From NCBI GenBank assembly GCA_024663395.1, contig JANFAH010000001.1, positions 6,014,001 through 6,078,000 on the forward strand: a stretch of DNA of 64,000 bases, read 5' to 3'. The translations under genes were made by a program, and so were the position numbers. Positions 47,001 through 56,387 of the stretch are shown here, piece by piece (the first letter of the stretch is position 1; each line of letters starts with the position of its first letter). The notes beneath the pieces were generated by a model. That model was not told where the DNA came from and did no database searches. It worked only from the letters and a program-made list of their open reading frames with translations. Source of the stretch: Pisolithus tinctorius. Its lineage: Eukaryota; Basidiomycota; Agaricomycetes; Boletales; Pisolithaceae.

Positions 47001-47806
47001 ACCCCAAAGGCGATGGCCAGACCAAGAGGACCAACCAGACCTTGGAACAATACCTCTGAGTGTACTGTAATTACCAACAGGACAACTGGGCCGAGCTACT
47101 ACCTTTGGCCGAGTTCGCATACAACAATGCCCCTAGCGCCACCACCGGTGTCTCACCATTCTTCGCTAATAAGGGCTACCATCCTAACATCTCGGTGTAC
47201 CCGGAGCGCGACCTCACTTCCACCCGGGCTCGTGACTATGCAGTTGACCTAGACTCACTGCACCAATACCTACGTGAGGAGATGACCCTCGCACAACAGT
47301 GCTATCAAGGACTGGCCGATGCTAAACACATGCCGGCTCTGGACTTCAAGGTCGGTGACCAGGTATATGTGAAAGCCAAATACTTCCAGTCTACTTGGCC
47401 TTCCAAGAAACTCTCGGAGAAGAATCTTGGACCGTATCCGGTCATAGCTCAGGCTGGTACCCACTCTTTCACACTGTGCCTGCCGGACTCAATGCGCATG
47501 GTGCACCCGGTCTTCCACGTGTCCCAACTCGAGCTGGCCATCCCTAATACCATCCCGAACCAGACTCAACCACCACCCCCACCAGTCGAAGTCGATGGTG
47601 ACCTAGAGTTCGAGGTAGTGGAAATCCTCGACTCTAAGGTCGACCGGTGTCGCCGGTGTTGGCTTCAGTACTTAGTCCGGTGGACCGGCTACGAGGGTAC
47701 CGACGAAGAAACCACTTGGGTACTCGCTACAGAGCTTGACAATGCTTCTGAACTCGTCCAAGAGTTTCACTCCAGCTATCCCAGTAAACCCAGCCCATAC
47801 CAATGA
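44081..47806 (+). pseudogene. Gypsy copy 1 pol: protease, RT, RNase H, integrase, chromodomain; three TGA stops
   Basis: In the -1 frame relative to gag. Protease active site LVDSGSTHCFID (about 44248-44283). Reverse transcriptase with [31 protein letters not shown] and catalytic YLDD (about 45396). RNase H with ETDASDYAIAGILS and HDKELLAI. Integrase with the HHCC zinc motif (HPLSSHFGQ, then CTTCTRAK), the catalytic core SMDFIEQLL, TSDQGTEFVSHFF and KGDGQTKRTNQTLEQYL. Chromodomain near the C-terminus (EVVEILDSKVDRC, LQYLVRWTGYEGTDEETTW), stop at 47806. TGA interrupts at 44333, 46235 and 47057; copy 2 has CGA at all three. The chromodomain would steer insertion to modified histones. Confidence 0.9.
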
Positions 47807-47996
47807 GGACCAGTCTCAACTGGCCTCAGTTTCTGTTTCTGTTTTCTATCGGTATCTAGTGTTCCTTTTGATCCCTTACTTACTATGTTTTTCTTTTCTT
47901 GTTTGCTCTCACTTACTATACAAGATTGAAACCAGACGCCGGACACCGGGCACATGACATTCGCAGAGGAAACAACACAAACACTACGCTACGGGT

Positions 47997-49079
47997 CTAT
48001 TCGGCCTCAGCCATACTCTCGTCCTCCCCTTCGGACTCCTCCTCCTCATCTTTGCCGTGGGCCTTCAACCACTCGGCCTCCTCGCGCAACTCATCAGAAT
48101 CGAGCTCAGACGAGCCCAAGTCCGAAGGGGATACCGCCATCCCGAAGCCATACGATTCGTCGAGTATTGACTCGAGCACATCGGCTATGCGACCCGAGTT
48201 TTCGACTGCAGTCTCGTGGAGTTCGAAAAGGCTGGCCAAGTTGTTGGAATCAGCCCTGCGGCCTCGATCAGTCGCTCGAGCTTGTTCTCCAAGCCCAAGT
48301 ACCTGGCCGTGCTGACCTCTTTCATCCCGCTCCCGCCGGCCTCGAACTCATCGAGGTCCAAGACCTCGGTCGGTCTCACACTCGTCCTTGCCCGTTTCTG
48401 GTTGCTGGGCCTGGCTTCGGCGTTTTCCTCGTCGACTTTCCTCTTCTTGCCTTTGACGGCTTTGGGGCCGGCCTCGGCATCCTTCCCGTCCCCAGGCCAG
48501 CGACACTTGCCTTTGGACTGGTTGCACCGTATGCAGGTGACCCGCTTCTTGTTACCATCCATGAGGAACTCGCAGACAGTGTTCGCCCGGGTGCAGCGGG
48601 TACAACTAAAAAGACGGTTAAGAGAGGGACAAGCATGAGGGTGAAAAAGACACTCACCCGGGGTCCATCACCACTTTCTTTACTTCGCCCCCGGCCTCGC
48701 TGCCACCGGCCCCGGCCTCACTACCCTTTCCAGCCTCGGCCTTGCGTCTATGCTCGGCCTCCTGTCTCTCTTCCTCCTCACACACTCTCTTCTCTTCGGC
48801 CTCCCTCTCTGCTCTCTCGGTCTCGGCCCTCTCCTGCTCAGCCCTCTCGGCTTCGGCCTTCTCCCTAGCCACCCTCTCGGCTTCAAGCCGAGCCTGCTCC
48901 TCCTGCCGGGCTTGCTCAGCCGCCTTTTGCCTTTTCCTCTCCTTCGCCTTCGCCCTCATCACCTCCTCTTCATCATCGGTGTCATACCTGATGTCGTCGT
49001 CAGGGACTTGGGCCCAGTCGACGACGACTTGGCCTTCATTGTTGTTATCAGCGGCGACGATCAGTCTCGAATCGGACAT
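47997..49079 (-). pseudogene. Antisense accessory gene of Gypsy copy 1, frameshifted
   Basis: Two exons on the opposite strand to pol. Exon 1 from ATG 49079 (MSDSRLIVAADNNNEG) to 48658 encodes an acidic start (DDDIRYDTDDEEEVMRAK) and a long Arg/Glu/Ala coiled coil. An intron at 48606-48657 (gtgagt...tag) joins MDPG to CTRCTRANTVC, followed by a second cluster CIRCNQSKGKC: Cys spacing C-2-C-6-C-12-C-2-C-6-C, as in Zn2Cys6 binuclear clusters. A one-base deletion near 48245, relative to copy 2, shifts the frame after AAGLI; the acidic tail (ELREEAEWLKAHGKDEEEES) continues in another frame to 47997. Function unknown. Confidence 0.78.
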
Positions 49080-49216
49080 GATGGTTAGGATGAGAAAGAA
49101 AGACGCAAAAGGCTTAGCGAGCCACAAGTATCGGTTTTTCAAACTCAGCCAACTTTCAGACTCAGCCTGCTGCTCTCGCAGGGGTCTCATGGGTTCGACC
49201 CCTAAGAGGGGGATAC

Positions 49217-49742
49217 TGTCATAGCCATGTCTCGACCCCGGCTGGACTCAGCCTCGCACTCACTCAGTCCGGCCTTGGCCTCGCCAATCCCGTATCTCCA
49301 GTTGGTCTAGCACGGTAGACACTGCTTTGCAGTGTCTGTCATTTCGGTTGAATCCTGCCCGGTCGTGTCCCCGGTCCACTCTGTCCCAGTCTCCGTCGTC
49401 TTAGTCACTTCTTACTAATACTCGTCTTACCAATCACCTTAGCAATCTTTGCGAGACCGGCATTACCGGTCTCCATACTATAGCTACTCTAGTATATAAA
49501 CTTGTAGATACTCGGCCTGTAGACCTCAGTCTGAAATCAACTAAGTTACCTCTGATAACCCCGTCTCGGCCTCGGACTCGGACTGAGACCCACACAAGGG
49601 AATAGCGCTGTACTCTCAGTCGCTAAGTCCAAACAGTCCAAACTTCTGTACTCTCGTCTCCCCTCTCGATCCCAACCCCTCGGCCTCGCGCCTGCTTCGG
49701 TCTCCGGTCCGGCCTCAACCCAGACAATCCCCGTACTTGACA
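49217..49742 (+). repeat. 3' LTR of Gypsy copy 1
   Basis: 526 bases, same ends as the 5' LTR. The near-palindrome at 49453-49473 is intact here (GAGACCGG-catta-CCGGTCTC), and the TATA box is at 49493-49500. Preceded by the polypurine tract at 49204-49212. It differs from the 5' LTR at about 25 positions, all CpG transitions. Confidence 0.92.
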
Positions 49743-50023
49743 CCCACCCTCTCAAATCATATGCCCTGTACAAACCCATACTCACCCTCCCCAGCATCAA
49801 ACAGCAACATGTCCCTGCATCCACCCCCCCCCTACTCAACCTGCACCAACCTCGCACTAGACAACCACAAGACAGACCCCTAACAAATGGATGCAGGAGT
49901 ACACATTCCACATAGCACCTGCTGGCCACAAGGCTGCCGGTTCAGTGTAGATAGAACTCAAACGACTACTAGACATCTCAAGCCATCCCTACTCCAAGAC
50001 AGAGTGTCTAAAATGGCTGGCAG
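49743..50023 (+). other. Target DNA between Gypsy copy 1 and the second LTR-like repeat
   Basis: Begins with the target duplication CCCAC and is C/A-rich. It may be LINE 3' sequence or an older element; a short coding-like stretch (KWMQEYTFHIAPAGHKAAGS, about 49890-49950) suggests the latter, but I cannot assign it. Confidence 0.35.
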
Positions 50024-51521
50024 TGTCACACACCAAAGGTGTTGTGGACATGGTTACAGCTGACTCTGCCTAACTTGTCGACAAGTTGCATGCAATGCCC
50101 ATGCATGCAGATGAAGACTAAAGGCCTCATGCATAGAAAGACTGCCAGATGTTAACAGTCATCCTTCACACAAGAACAAGTCGTCAGTGCTAAAGAGAAA
50201 AGAGGAAGTGAGTTAAGTGCACATTAAAGGTTTTTAGTGCCTGTGTATGGCATTCCAGTTTTTGTTGTATCTCCACCATTTCCAAAGATATCAACTCAGT
50301 TCGCACGCTCACTTAAAGTGCTCAGCCCCATGATTCTTCCTTCCAAATTTGGAGAGGATCCTCGCACCCTGCACATCTCTACAGCACTCCATCCATCAGA
50401 TGCTCATTTTGCTAAGTCCATCAATCATGGCCACCTCTTCATTGATCATCTTGCTTGTCTCATTTGCCAGAGACAGTGGCTACGTATATCTGCCAGGCAT
50501 TCCCACCAGCTTCCATCCTGAAGCCCCCTGGTTCATCCCATCATTGTCAGCCCCATCTCATCCCATGCAGCTTGGTCAGCATGTTCTCCTTGTCAGTATG
50601 ACTTCCAGAAGGACGTTCTTTGGTCGCCTCAGGTCTGTCACTTGGTTAGAAAGGTCTTATGTGGTCGTTTCAGTCTCCCCAGTTGATGAAGCATATGGAT
50701 CGTTCCTCCCTGCTCCCTGCACCATCTTTGTTCCAGTCTCATCCATCATTCTTCCCACATTGTGACAGCTGCAGTATAATCTACTGTCCTCCAGCCTCCC
50801 TGATCGCATTCATGACAAGTATGACATGCATCTTGCCTTCTTACTGCAGGATCCAGCAGAAGACATCCCCCCTTCTCCTCCTCCTCCATCAGAGCCCCAT
50901 CCATGAAGTTTTTGTTAACTTTGCTGAGAGGATGGAAGGGTGGGAGATGCGATCATGTATGCTCCCATTGCCCCACAGACCCCCAATGCCCTAGCCCCCT
51001 TTGATGCCTGACTCATGCCCTTCAATTCTGGAATTAATACTTCCCTATCTGGAAACACCATCCATCTGTCATGCTGTCTTTGGATCTAGAGATGTCTCTG
51101 CTGAGATCTAACTTGCATCGCCACCCCCTAATGTGATATCAGTGCGCTTACTCAGTTTCTGATTCTATTTGACTCATTTTGTGATATTTTGACTATCCTT
51201 GACTTGTTCATTGCCAATACTTACCAATCTTCTTTGCTTGCTTACTTTTCATTTCTCACTTACTCATCATGATTACTCAGTCCTTACTCATTACTTACCA
51301 AGTGTTTGTGCCTTGTTTGTCACAAGCTGTGCTCCCCCCACAGTATATAAACCCCCATGTACTTAGCTATCAAGAAGCAATCAGAAGCCATTCACTCAGC
51401 AGTCAGTCAGTTCTTCAGTGCATAACTCATTGTTGACAGTTGAGGCTCATTCAGAAGAGTCTATCTGTCTCCATTCATATCATTGGTAGTTGAGGCTCCA
51501 CAAAGGGGTCTATCTGCCTCC
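50024..51521 (+). repeat. LTR-like repeat copy B, cut by Gypsy copy 2
   Basis: Starts TGTCACACACCAAAGGTG like copy A read on its - strand and stays colinear: MPVYGIPVFVVSPPFPK at 50237 matches MPVYSILVFDISLPFLQ. Frames here are broken by shifts. A TATA-like tatataaa lies near 51344. The copy stops at 51521 where the Gypsy LTR begins, roughly 380 bases short of copy A; the remainder should lie beyond the right edge of the window. About 43 extra bases near 50060-50105 are absent from copy A. Confidence 0.6.
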
Positions 51522-52042
51522 TGTCAAGTATGGGATGTCTGGATTGAGTCCGGACCAGAGACCGAAGCGGGCACAAGGCCGAGGGGGTCGGGATCAAGAG
51601 CGAAGTTGAGGACACAGGTGGTTGGACTGTTTTGGACTTAGCAACTGAGGATACAGTGCTATTCCCTTGCGTGGGTCTCAGTCCGAGTCTGAGGCGGGGT
51701 TATCAGGATTTACTTAGTTGATTTCAGACTGCCCTCTACAGGCTGAGTATCTACGAGTTTATATACTAGAGTATCTATAGTATGGAGACCGGTAATGCCG
51801 GTCTCGCAAAGATTGCTAAGCAGATTGGTAAGACGAGGGTTACTAACGTATGACTAAGATAGCGGAGACCAGGACAGATGGACCAGAGACAAGACCGGGC
51901 AGGGCTTAACCGAAATGACACGCACTGCAAAGCAGTGCTTACTGCACTAGACCAACTGGGGACAAGGGGACAGGCGAGACCGAGGCCGGACTGAGTGAGT
52001 GCGAGGCCAAGTCTGGGCCGGGGTCGAGACATGACCATGACA
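51522..52042 (-). repeat. 3' LTR of Gypsy copy 2
   Basis: 521 bases, TG...CA, related to the 526-base LTRs of copy 1. It has the intact 21-base near-palindrome at 51785-51805 and a TATA box (on the - strand) at 51758-51765. The presumed transcript start motif AGTCTGAAAT lies at 51721-51730 on the - strand. Polypurine tract on the - strand next to 52043. Confidence 0.9.
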
Positions 52043-52162
52043 GTATCCCCCTCTTAGGGGTCGAACCCATGAGGCCCCTGCGAGAGTGGTGGGCTGAGTT
52101 CGAAAAATTGGTACTTGTGGCTCGCTAAGCCCTTTGCGTCTTTCATTCTCATCCTTTTCATC

Positions 52163-53240
52163 ATGTCCGAATTGAGGCCGATCAGCACGACTAGCAACAA
52201 TGACGAAGGCCGGGTCGTCGTCGACTGGACCCAGGTATCGGACGATGCCATCCGATATGATACCGACGATGAGGAGGAGATGATGAGGGCGAAGGCCAAG
52301 GAGAGAAAGAGACGAAAGGCGGCTGAACAAGCCCGGCAGGAAGAGCAGGCACAGCTGGAGGCCAAGAGAGTGGAGAGGGAGCGGATTGAGGCCAAGAGGG
52401 CTGAGAGGGAGAAGGTCGAGAGGATAGCGTGGGAGGCCAAGGAGCAAAGGGTGCACGAGGATGAAGAGAAGTGCAAGGCCAAGGAGGAAAAGGAGGCCGA
52501 GCAAAAGCGCAAGGCCGAGACCGGGAAGAGTAGTGAGGCTGGGGGTGAGGTGAAGAGGGTGGTGATGGACCCCGGGTGAGTACTTTTACTACTCACGCTC
52601 TCTTCATCTAACATCCTCTAGCTGTACCCGTTGTGACCAGGCTCAGGTCGTCTGCAAGTTTCTCAAGGACGGCAACAAAAAACGGGTTGCCTGCGTGTGC
52701 TGCAACCAATCCAAAGGCAAGTGCTGGTGGCCCGGGGACAGGAAGGACATCAAGGCCGGTCCCAAGGCTGGGAGAGCCAACAAGGGGAAGAAGCAGAAGG
52801 CCGACAAGGAGAGCGCCGAGGCCGGGCCCAGCAAACAGAAGTGGGTGAAGACGAGTGCAAGGCTGACCGAGGTCTTGGACCTCAACGAGTTTGAGGCCGG
52901 TGGGAGCAGGGTGAAGGAGGCCAGTGCGGCCAGGTACTCAGGCTTGGAGAACAAGCTCGAGCGACTGATCAAGGCTGCGGGGCTGATTGCCAACAACCTG
53001 GCCAGCCTTTTCAAGCTTCATGAAACCGCAGTCAAGAACTTGGGCCGCATAGCCGACGCGCTTGAGGCCTTGCTCGACGAGTCGTATGGCTTCAGTGTGG
53101 TGGTCTCACCCTCAGACTCGGGCTCATCTGAGCTCGACTCCGATGAGTTGCGCGAGGAGGCCGAGTGGTTGAAGGCCCACAGCGAAGATGAGGAGGAGGA
53201 GTCCGAGGGGGAGGACGAGAGTATGGCCGAGGGCGAGTAG
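52163..53240 (+). CDS. Antisense accessory gene of Gypsy copy 2: coiled coil plus Zn2Cys6-spaced cysteine cluster, intact
   Basis: Two exons, 52163-52575 and 52622-53240, give a 343-residue protein. Order: acidic N-terminus (VVDWTQVSDDAIRYDTDDEE), a long charged helix likely to be a coiled coil (residues about 45-130), then after the splice MDPG-CTRCDQAQVVCKFLKDG and CVCCNQSKGKCWWPG. The Cys spacing is C-2-C-6-C-12-C-2-C-6-C, that of fungal Zn2Cys6 DNA-binding clusters. Next come a basic linker, a second helix (GLENKLERLIKAAGLIANNL) and an acidic tail (EEAEWLKAHSEDEEEES). It converges on pol (stop-to-stop gap 188 bases), and its promoter would lie next to the 3' LTR. A role in regulating the element or in targeting is inference only. 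The copy in Gypsy 1 is frameshifted. Confidence 0.8.
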
Positions 53241-53428
53241 TACCTTAGTGTAGGCTTGTAGTTTTTTCCTCCTGCCAATGTCACGTATCCGGTGTCCGGT
53301 GTCTGGTGTCTGACGTTGTACAGTAGAGCAAGAAAAACAAGAAAAGAAAACAAAGTAAGTAAGAGATCAAAGAAAACTAGATACCGATAGAACACAGAAA
53401 AGGAACTGAGGCCGGTTGAGACCGGTCC

Positions 53429-55913
53429 TCATTGGTATGGGCCAGGTTTACCGGGGTAGCTGGAGTGAAACTCTTGCACAAGTTCAGAGGCATTATCAAG
53501 TTCGGTAGCAAGTACCCATGTAGTTTCTTCATCAGTCCCCTCGTAGCCAGTCCACCGGACTAAGTATTGAAGCCAACACCAGTGACGCCGGTTGACCTTA
53601 GAGTCGAGGATTTCTGCTACCTCAAACTCTAGGTCACCATCGACTTCGACTGGTGGGGGTGGTGGTTGAGTCTGGTTCGGGATGGTATTAGGGATGGCCA
53701 GCTCGAGTTGGGAAACGTGGAAGACTGGGTGGACTGCGCGCATTGAGTCTGGCAGGCGCAGTGTGAACAAGTGGGTACCGGCCTGAGCTATGAGCAGGTA
53801 CGGTCCAAGGTTCTTTTCCGAGAGCTTCTTGGAAGGCCGGGTTGACCAGAAATATTTAGCTTTGACATATACCTGGTCACTGACCTTGAAGTCTGGAGCC
53901 GGCATGCGTTTAGCATCAGCCAGTCCTTGGTAGCGCTGTTGTGCAAGGGTCATCTCCTCACATAGGAACTGGTGCAGTGAGTCTAGGTCGACTGCATAAT
54001 CGCGAGCCTGAGCGGAGGTGAGATCGCACTCTGGGTATACCGAGATGTTAGGGTGATAGCCCTTATTGGTGAAGAAGGGTGAAACACTGGTAGTAGCACT
54101 AGGGGCATTGTTATAAGCGAACTCGGCCAGAGGTAGTAGGTCGGCCCAGTTGTCCTGTTGGTAGTTACAATAGACTCGGAGGTATTGTTCGAGAGTCTGG
54201 TTAGTCCGCTCGGTCTGGCCATCACCTTTGGGGTGGTAGCCCGAGGTGAAGTGTAAGCGCATATCTAAGGCCTTACCGAGTGACTGGAAGAAGTGAGACA
54301 CGAACTCCAAACCTCAGTCTGAGGTTACATGGGCCGGTACTCCGTGCTTCGAGAAGACATGGAGTAGGAATAACCTGGCGAGTTCTGGGGCCATGATGGT
54401 GTCGTGGGTGGGGATGAATATGGCCTGCTTGGAAAGCCGGTCAACTACTATGAGGATGGCCGTGAAGCCGGATGAGGCCAGGAGTTGCTCAATGAAATCC
54501 ATAGATATGGAGTTCCATGGCTTCTCCGGCACCAGAAGTTGTTTGAGGAGGCCGTAAGGCCAATGGCGGGGAACCTTAGCCCAAGCGCAGGCCATGCAAG
54601 ACTGGACATAGTCCTTGACAAAGGTCCTGAGGCCGGGCCAGGTATATTCACGCCAAATGAGCTCTAGGGTTCGGTTTTGGCCAAAGTGGCCGGATAGAGG
54701 GTGGTCATGCTTAAGGCGCAAGACCCTGAGGCAGAGGTCATTTGAGTCCGGGATGTAGATCCTTCCATCAAGTTGAAGGAAGCCAGTGTCATCTACTGAC
54801 CACCGGGGATCTGACATGTCGGACAGGCGGATTTGTGAGACCAGGTCATCCAGCAGTGTGGTCAGGATATCATTATGAAGCTTCTCGACATCCATTAAGG
54901 CAACTGCTCGTAAGACCAGGTACTCTAGGTAAGTTGCGCGAAGGGAGACCGCTAGCTGTTCCTGGGTGAAAACTGGTCTCAGGTTTTGTGGGTTCACTCG
55001 GGCGTAGCCGCTATCCCCCTCTTTGGGGTAGACGTCCCATCATCTAGTTAGGGCATCAGGCTTAGCCCCGAGCTTACCAGGCCTGAATCGAATGATCATG
55101 TTGAACTGAGAAAGGAATTCCGACCAGCGAGCTTGGCGGCAGGTGAGTACTTTAGAGGTGGAGAAGTACTCAAGGTTCTTGTGGTCGGTAACAACATCGA
55201 CTGGTGAGGCCGAGCCCTCAAGGTAATGGCGCCAGGTCTGGAATGCTTCAAAGATTGCAAGCAATTCCTTGTCGTGGGTGTCATAATTCAATTCCGGGGC
55301 CGTCAGAGTCCAGGAGTAGAATGCGACCGGATGAATCTGGCCGTCGCCACAAGTGATAGAGAGGATGCTGGTGATGGCATAGTCCAAAGCATTGGTCTCG
55401 ACGGTGATAGGGACCCCAGGGATGAAGTGAGTAAGGACTGGCGCAGTAGTGAAGGTGGCCTTGAGGTTATTGAATGACCAGCAGCACTCCTCGGAGAAGT
55501 TCCAAGGAGCCCCCTTGCGGGTAAGCCGAGTCAGTGGTACGATGATGTCTGAGTAATTAAAAATAAACCGGCGGTAGAAATTTGCGAAGCCGAGGAAGGA
55601 TTGTATGTCTTTGACCTTGCGAGGCTCAGGCCAGTCGCAGATGGTTTGGACCTTTTCCTTTGACATCGTGAGGCCGGCAGGGGAGAGGTGAAATCCGAGG
55701 TATTCAACCGAGTCCAAGTGGAACTCGCATTTCTCCGGCTTCGCATACAGGCCGTGAAGCCAAAGCTGGCGGAGGACCTCTCGGACATGCTGCTTGTGAG
55801 ACTCCTTATCTCTGGAGTAGATCAAGATGTCATCCAGGTAGATGACCACGCAGATGTCTAACATATCCGTGAAGATAGTATTGACGAAGCGCTGGAAGGT
55901 GGCCGGGGCATTG
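53429..55913 (-). pseudogene. Gypsy copy 2 pol, 3' part: RT end, RNase H, integrase, chromodomain
   Basis: Continues from the Copia insertion with RT YLDD (VVIYLDDILIYSRDKES), thumb, RNase H (HDKELLAIFEAFQTWRHYL), integrase (HPLSGHFGQNRTLELIWREY, SMDFIEQLL) and chromodomain (EVAEILDSKVNRR, YLVRWTGYEGTDEETTW). TGA stops: 55040-55042, where copy 1 has CGA (ALTR-R-WDVYP), and 54311-54313, where copy 1 has CAA and most Gypsy integrases have Arg (SDRG), so the ancestral codon was probably CGA. It ends at 53429. Confidence 0.88.
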
Positions 55914-56380
55914 TCACAGAAATCTATAACAAGATCTCAGTCGAGTGCGCGAGCGGCAAACGTCTGTTTCTGCATTACCTATAACAAGATCTAAGGTAAC
56001 GACGTGAGCGAGAAGTACACGAATGCGAGCATGAGACACTATACCCACCTCAGTCGAGTGCGCGAGCGGCAAACGTCTGAGGTGGTGTTACTACAGTAGC
56101 GAGTTAAGTACGCTATACGAAACAAAAGGGTGAGACACGGGTGTTGAACCTGGTGCTGAAACTACAAGCACGGTCATAGCGCGAGTCCTTGTACCGTTAA
56201 TTTATACGTATGAAACATTTGAAGATAATAAAACAAAGGTTACCGCGCTGTATTGTCAGCGCTCGAGAACGACTAAGTATTGTGGTCTTGTAGACCCGTA
56301 AACGGGAAGTGTTTCCCACGGTAAGGAAAAGTAGCGTCAATTAACGAACGAAGGCTACGAGCGACTTGCCAAATCTAACA
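55914..56380 (-). repeat. 3' LTR of the Copia element
   Basis: 467 bases; on the - strand it starts TGTTAGATTTGG and ends ATTTCTGTGA. It contains a 31-base direct repeat (at about 55936-55966 and 56050-56080), the second copy enclosed in a 9-base inverted repeat (ccacctcag/ctgaggtgg). Next to it, at 56381-56391, is the polypurine tract (- strand TTGAGGGGGAG), which overlaps the pol stop codon. Confidence 0.92.
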
Positions 56381-56387
56381 CTCCCCC

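Larger units (their letters stand above)
42147..49742 (+). mobile_element. Chromoviral Gypsy LTR retrotransposon, copy 1, complete but decayed
   Basis: Full structure: 526-base LTRs at both ends, a 5-base target duplication CCCAC (42142-42146 and 49743-49747), a self-priming-type primer site, gag, protease, reverse transcriptase, RNase H, integrase, chromodomain, an extra gene on the opposite strand, and a polypurine tract (aagaggggg at 49204-49212) before the 3' LTR. All about 25 LTR-LTR differences are CpG transitions by eye. Gag and pol carry four TGA stops, and many Arg codons have become Trp or Cys (for example KIDLWHAY where copy 2 has KIDLRHAY). It is probably dead as it stands. Confidence 0.93.

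Noticed and set aside
47954..48868. A 304-codon open frame on the + strand in the 3' region of Gypsy copy 1
   Set aside because: It is the shadow of the antisense accessory gene. Its Pro/Arg/Ser-rich composition reflects the reverse complement of Glu/Ala/Lys codons, and no counterpart frame is kept in copy 2.
49743..49747. Considering the two Gypsy elements as a single composite element
   Set aside because: They are in opposite orientation, each with its own LTR, and copy 1 has a complete CCCAC target duplication of its own.
50024..50110. Reading the stretch VSHTKGVVDMVTAD as a continuation of a protein from 49890
   Set aside because: The same bases form the end of LTR-like repeat A, where the reading frame is not kept, so the apparent continuity is probably chance.
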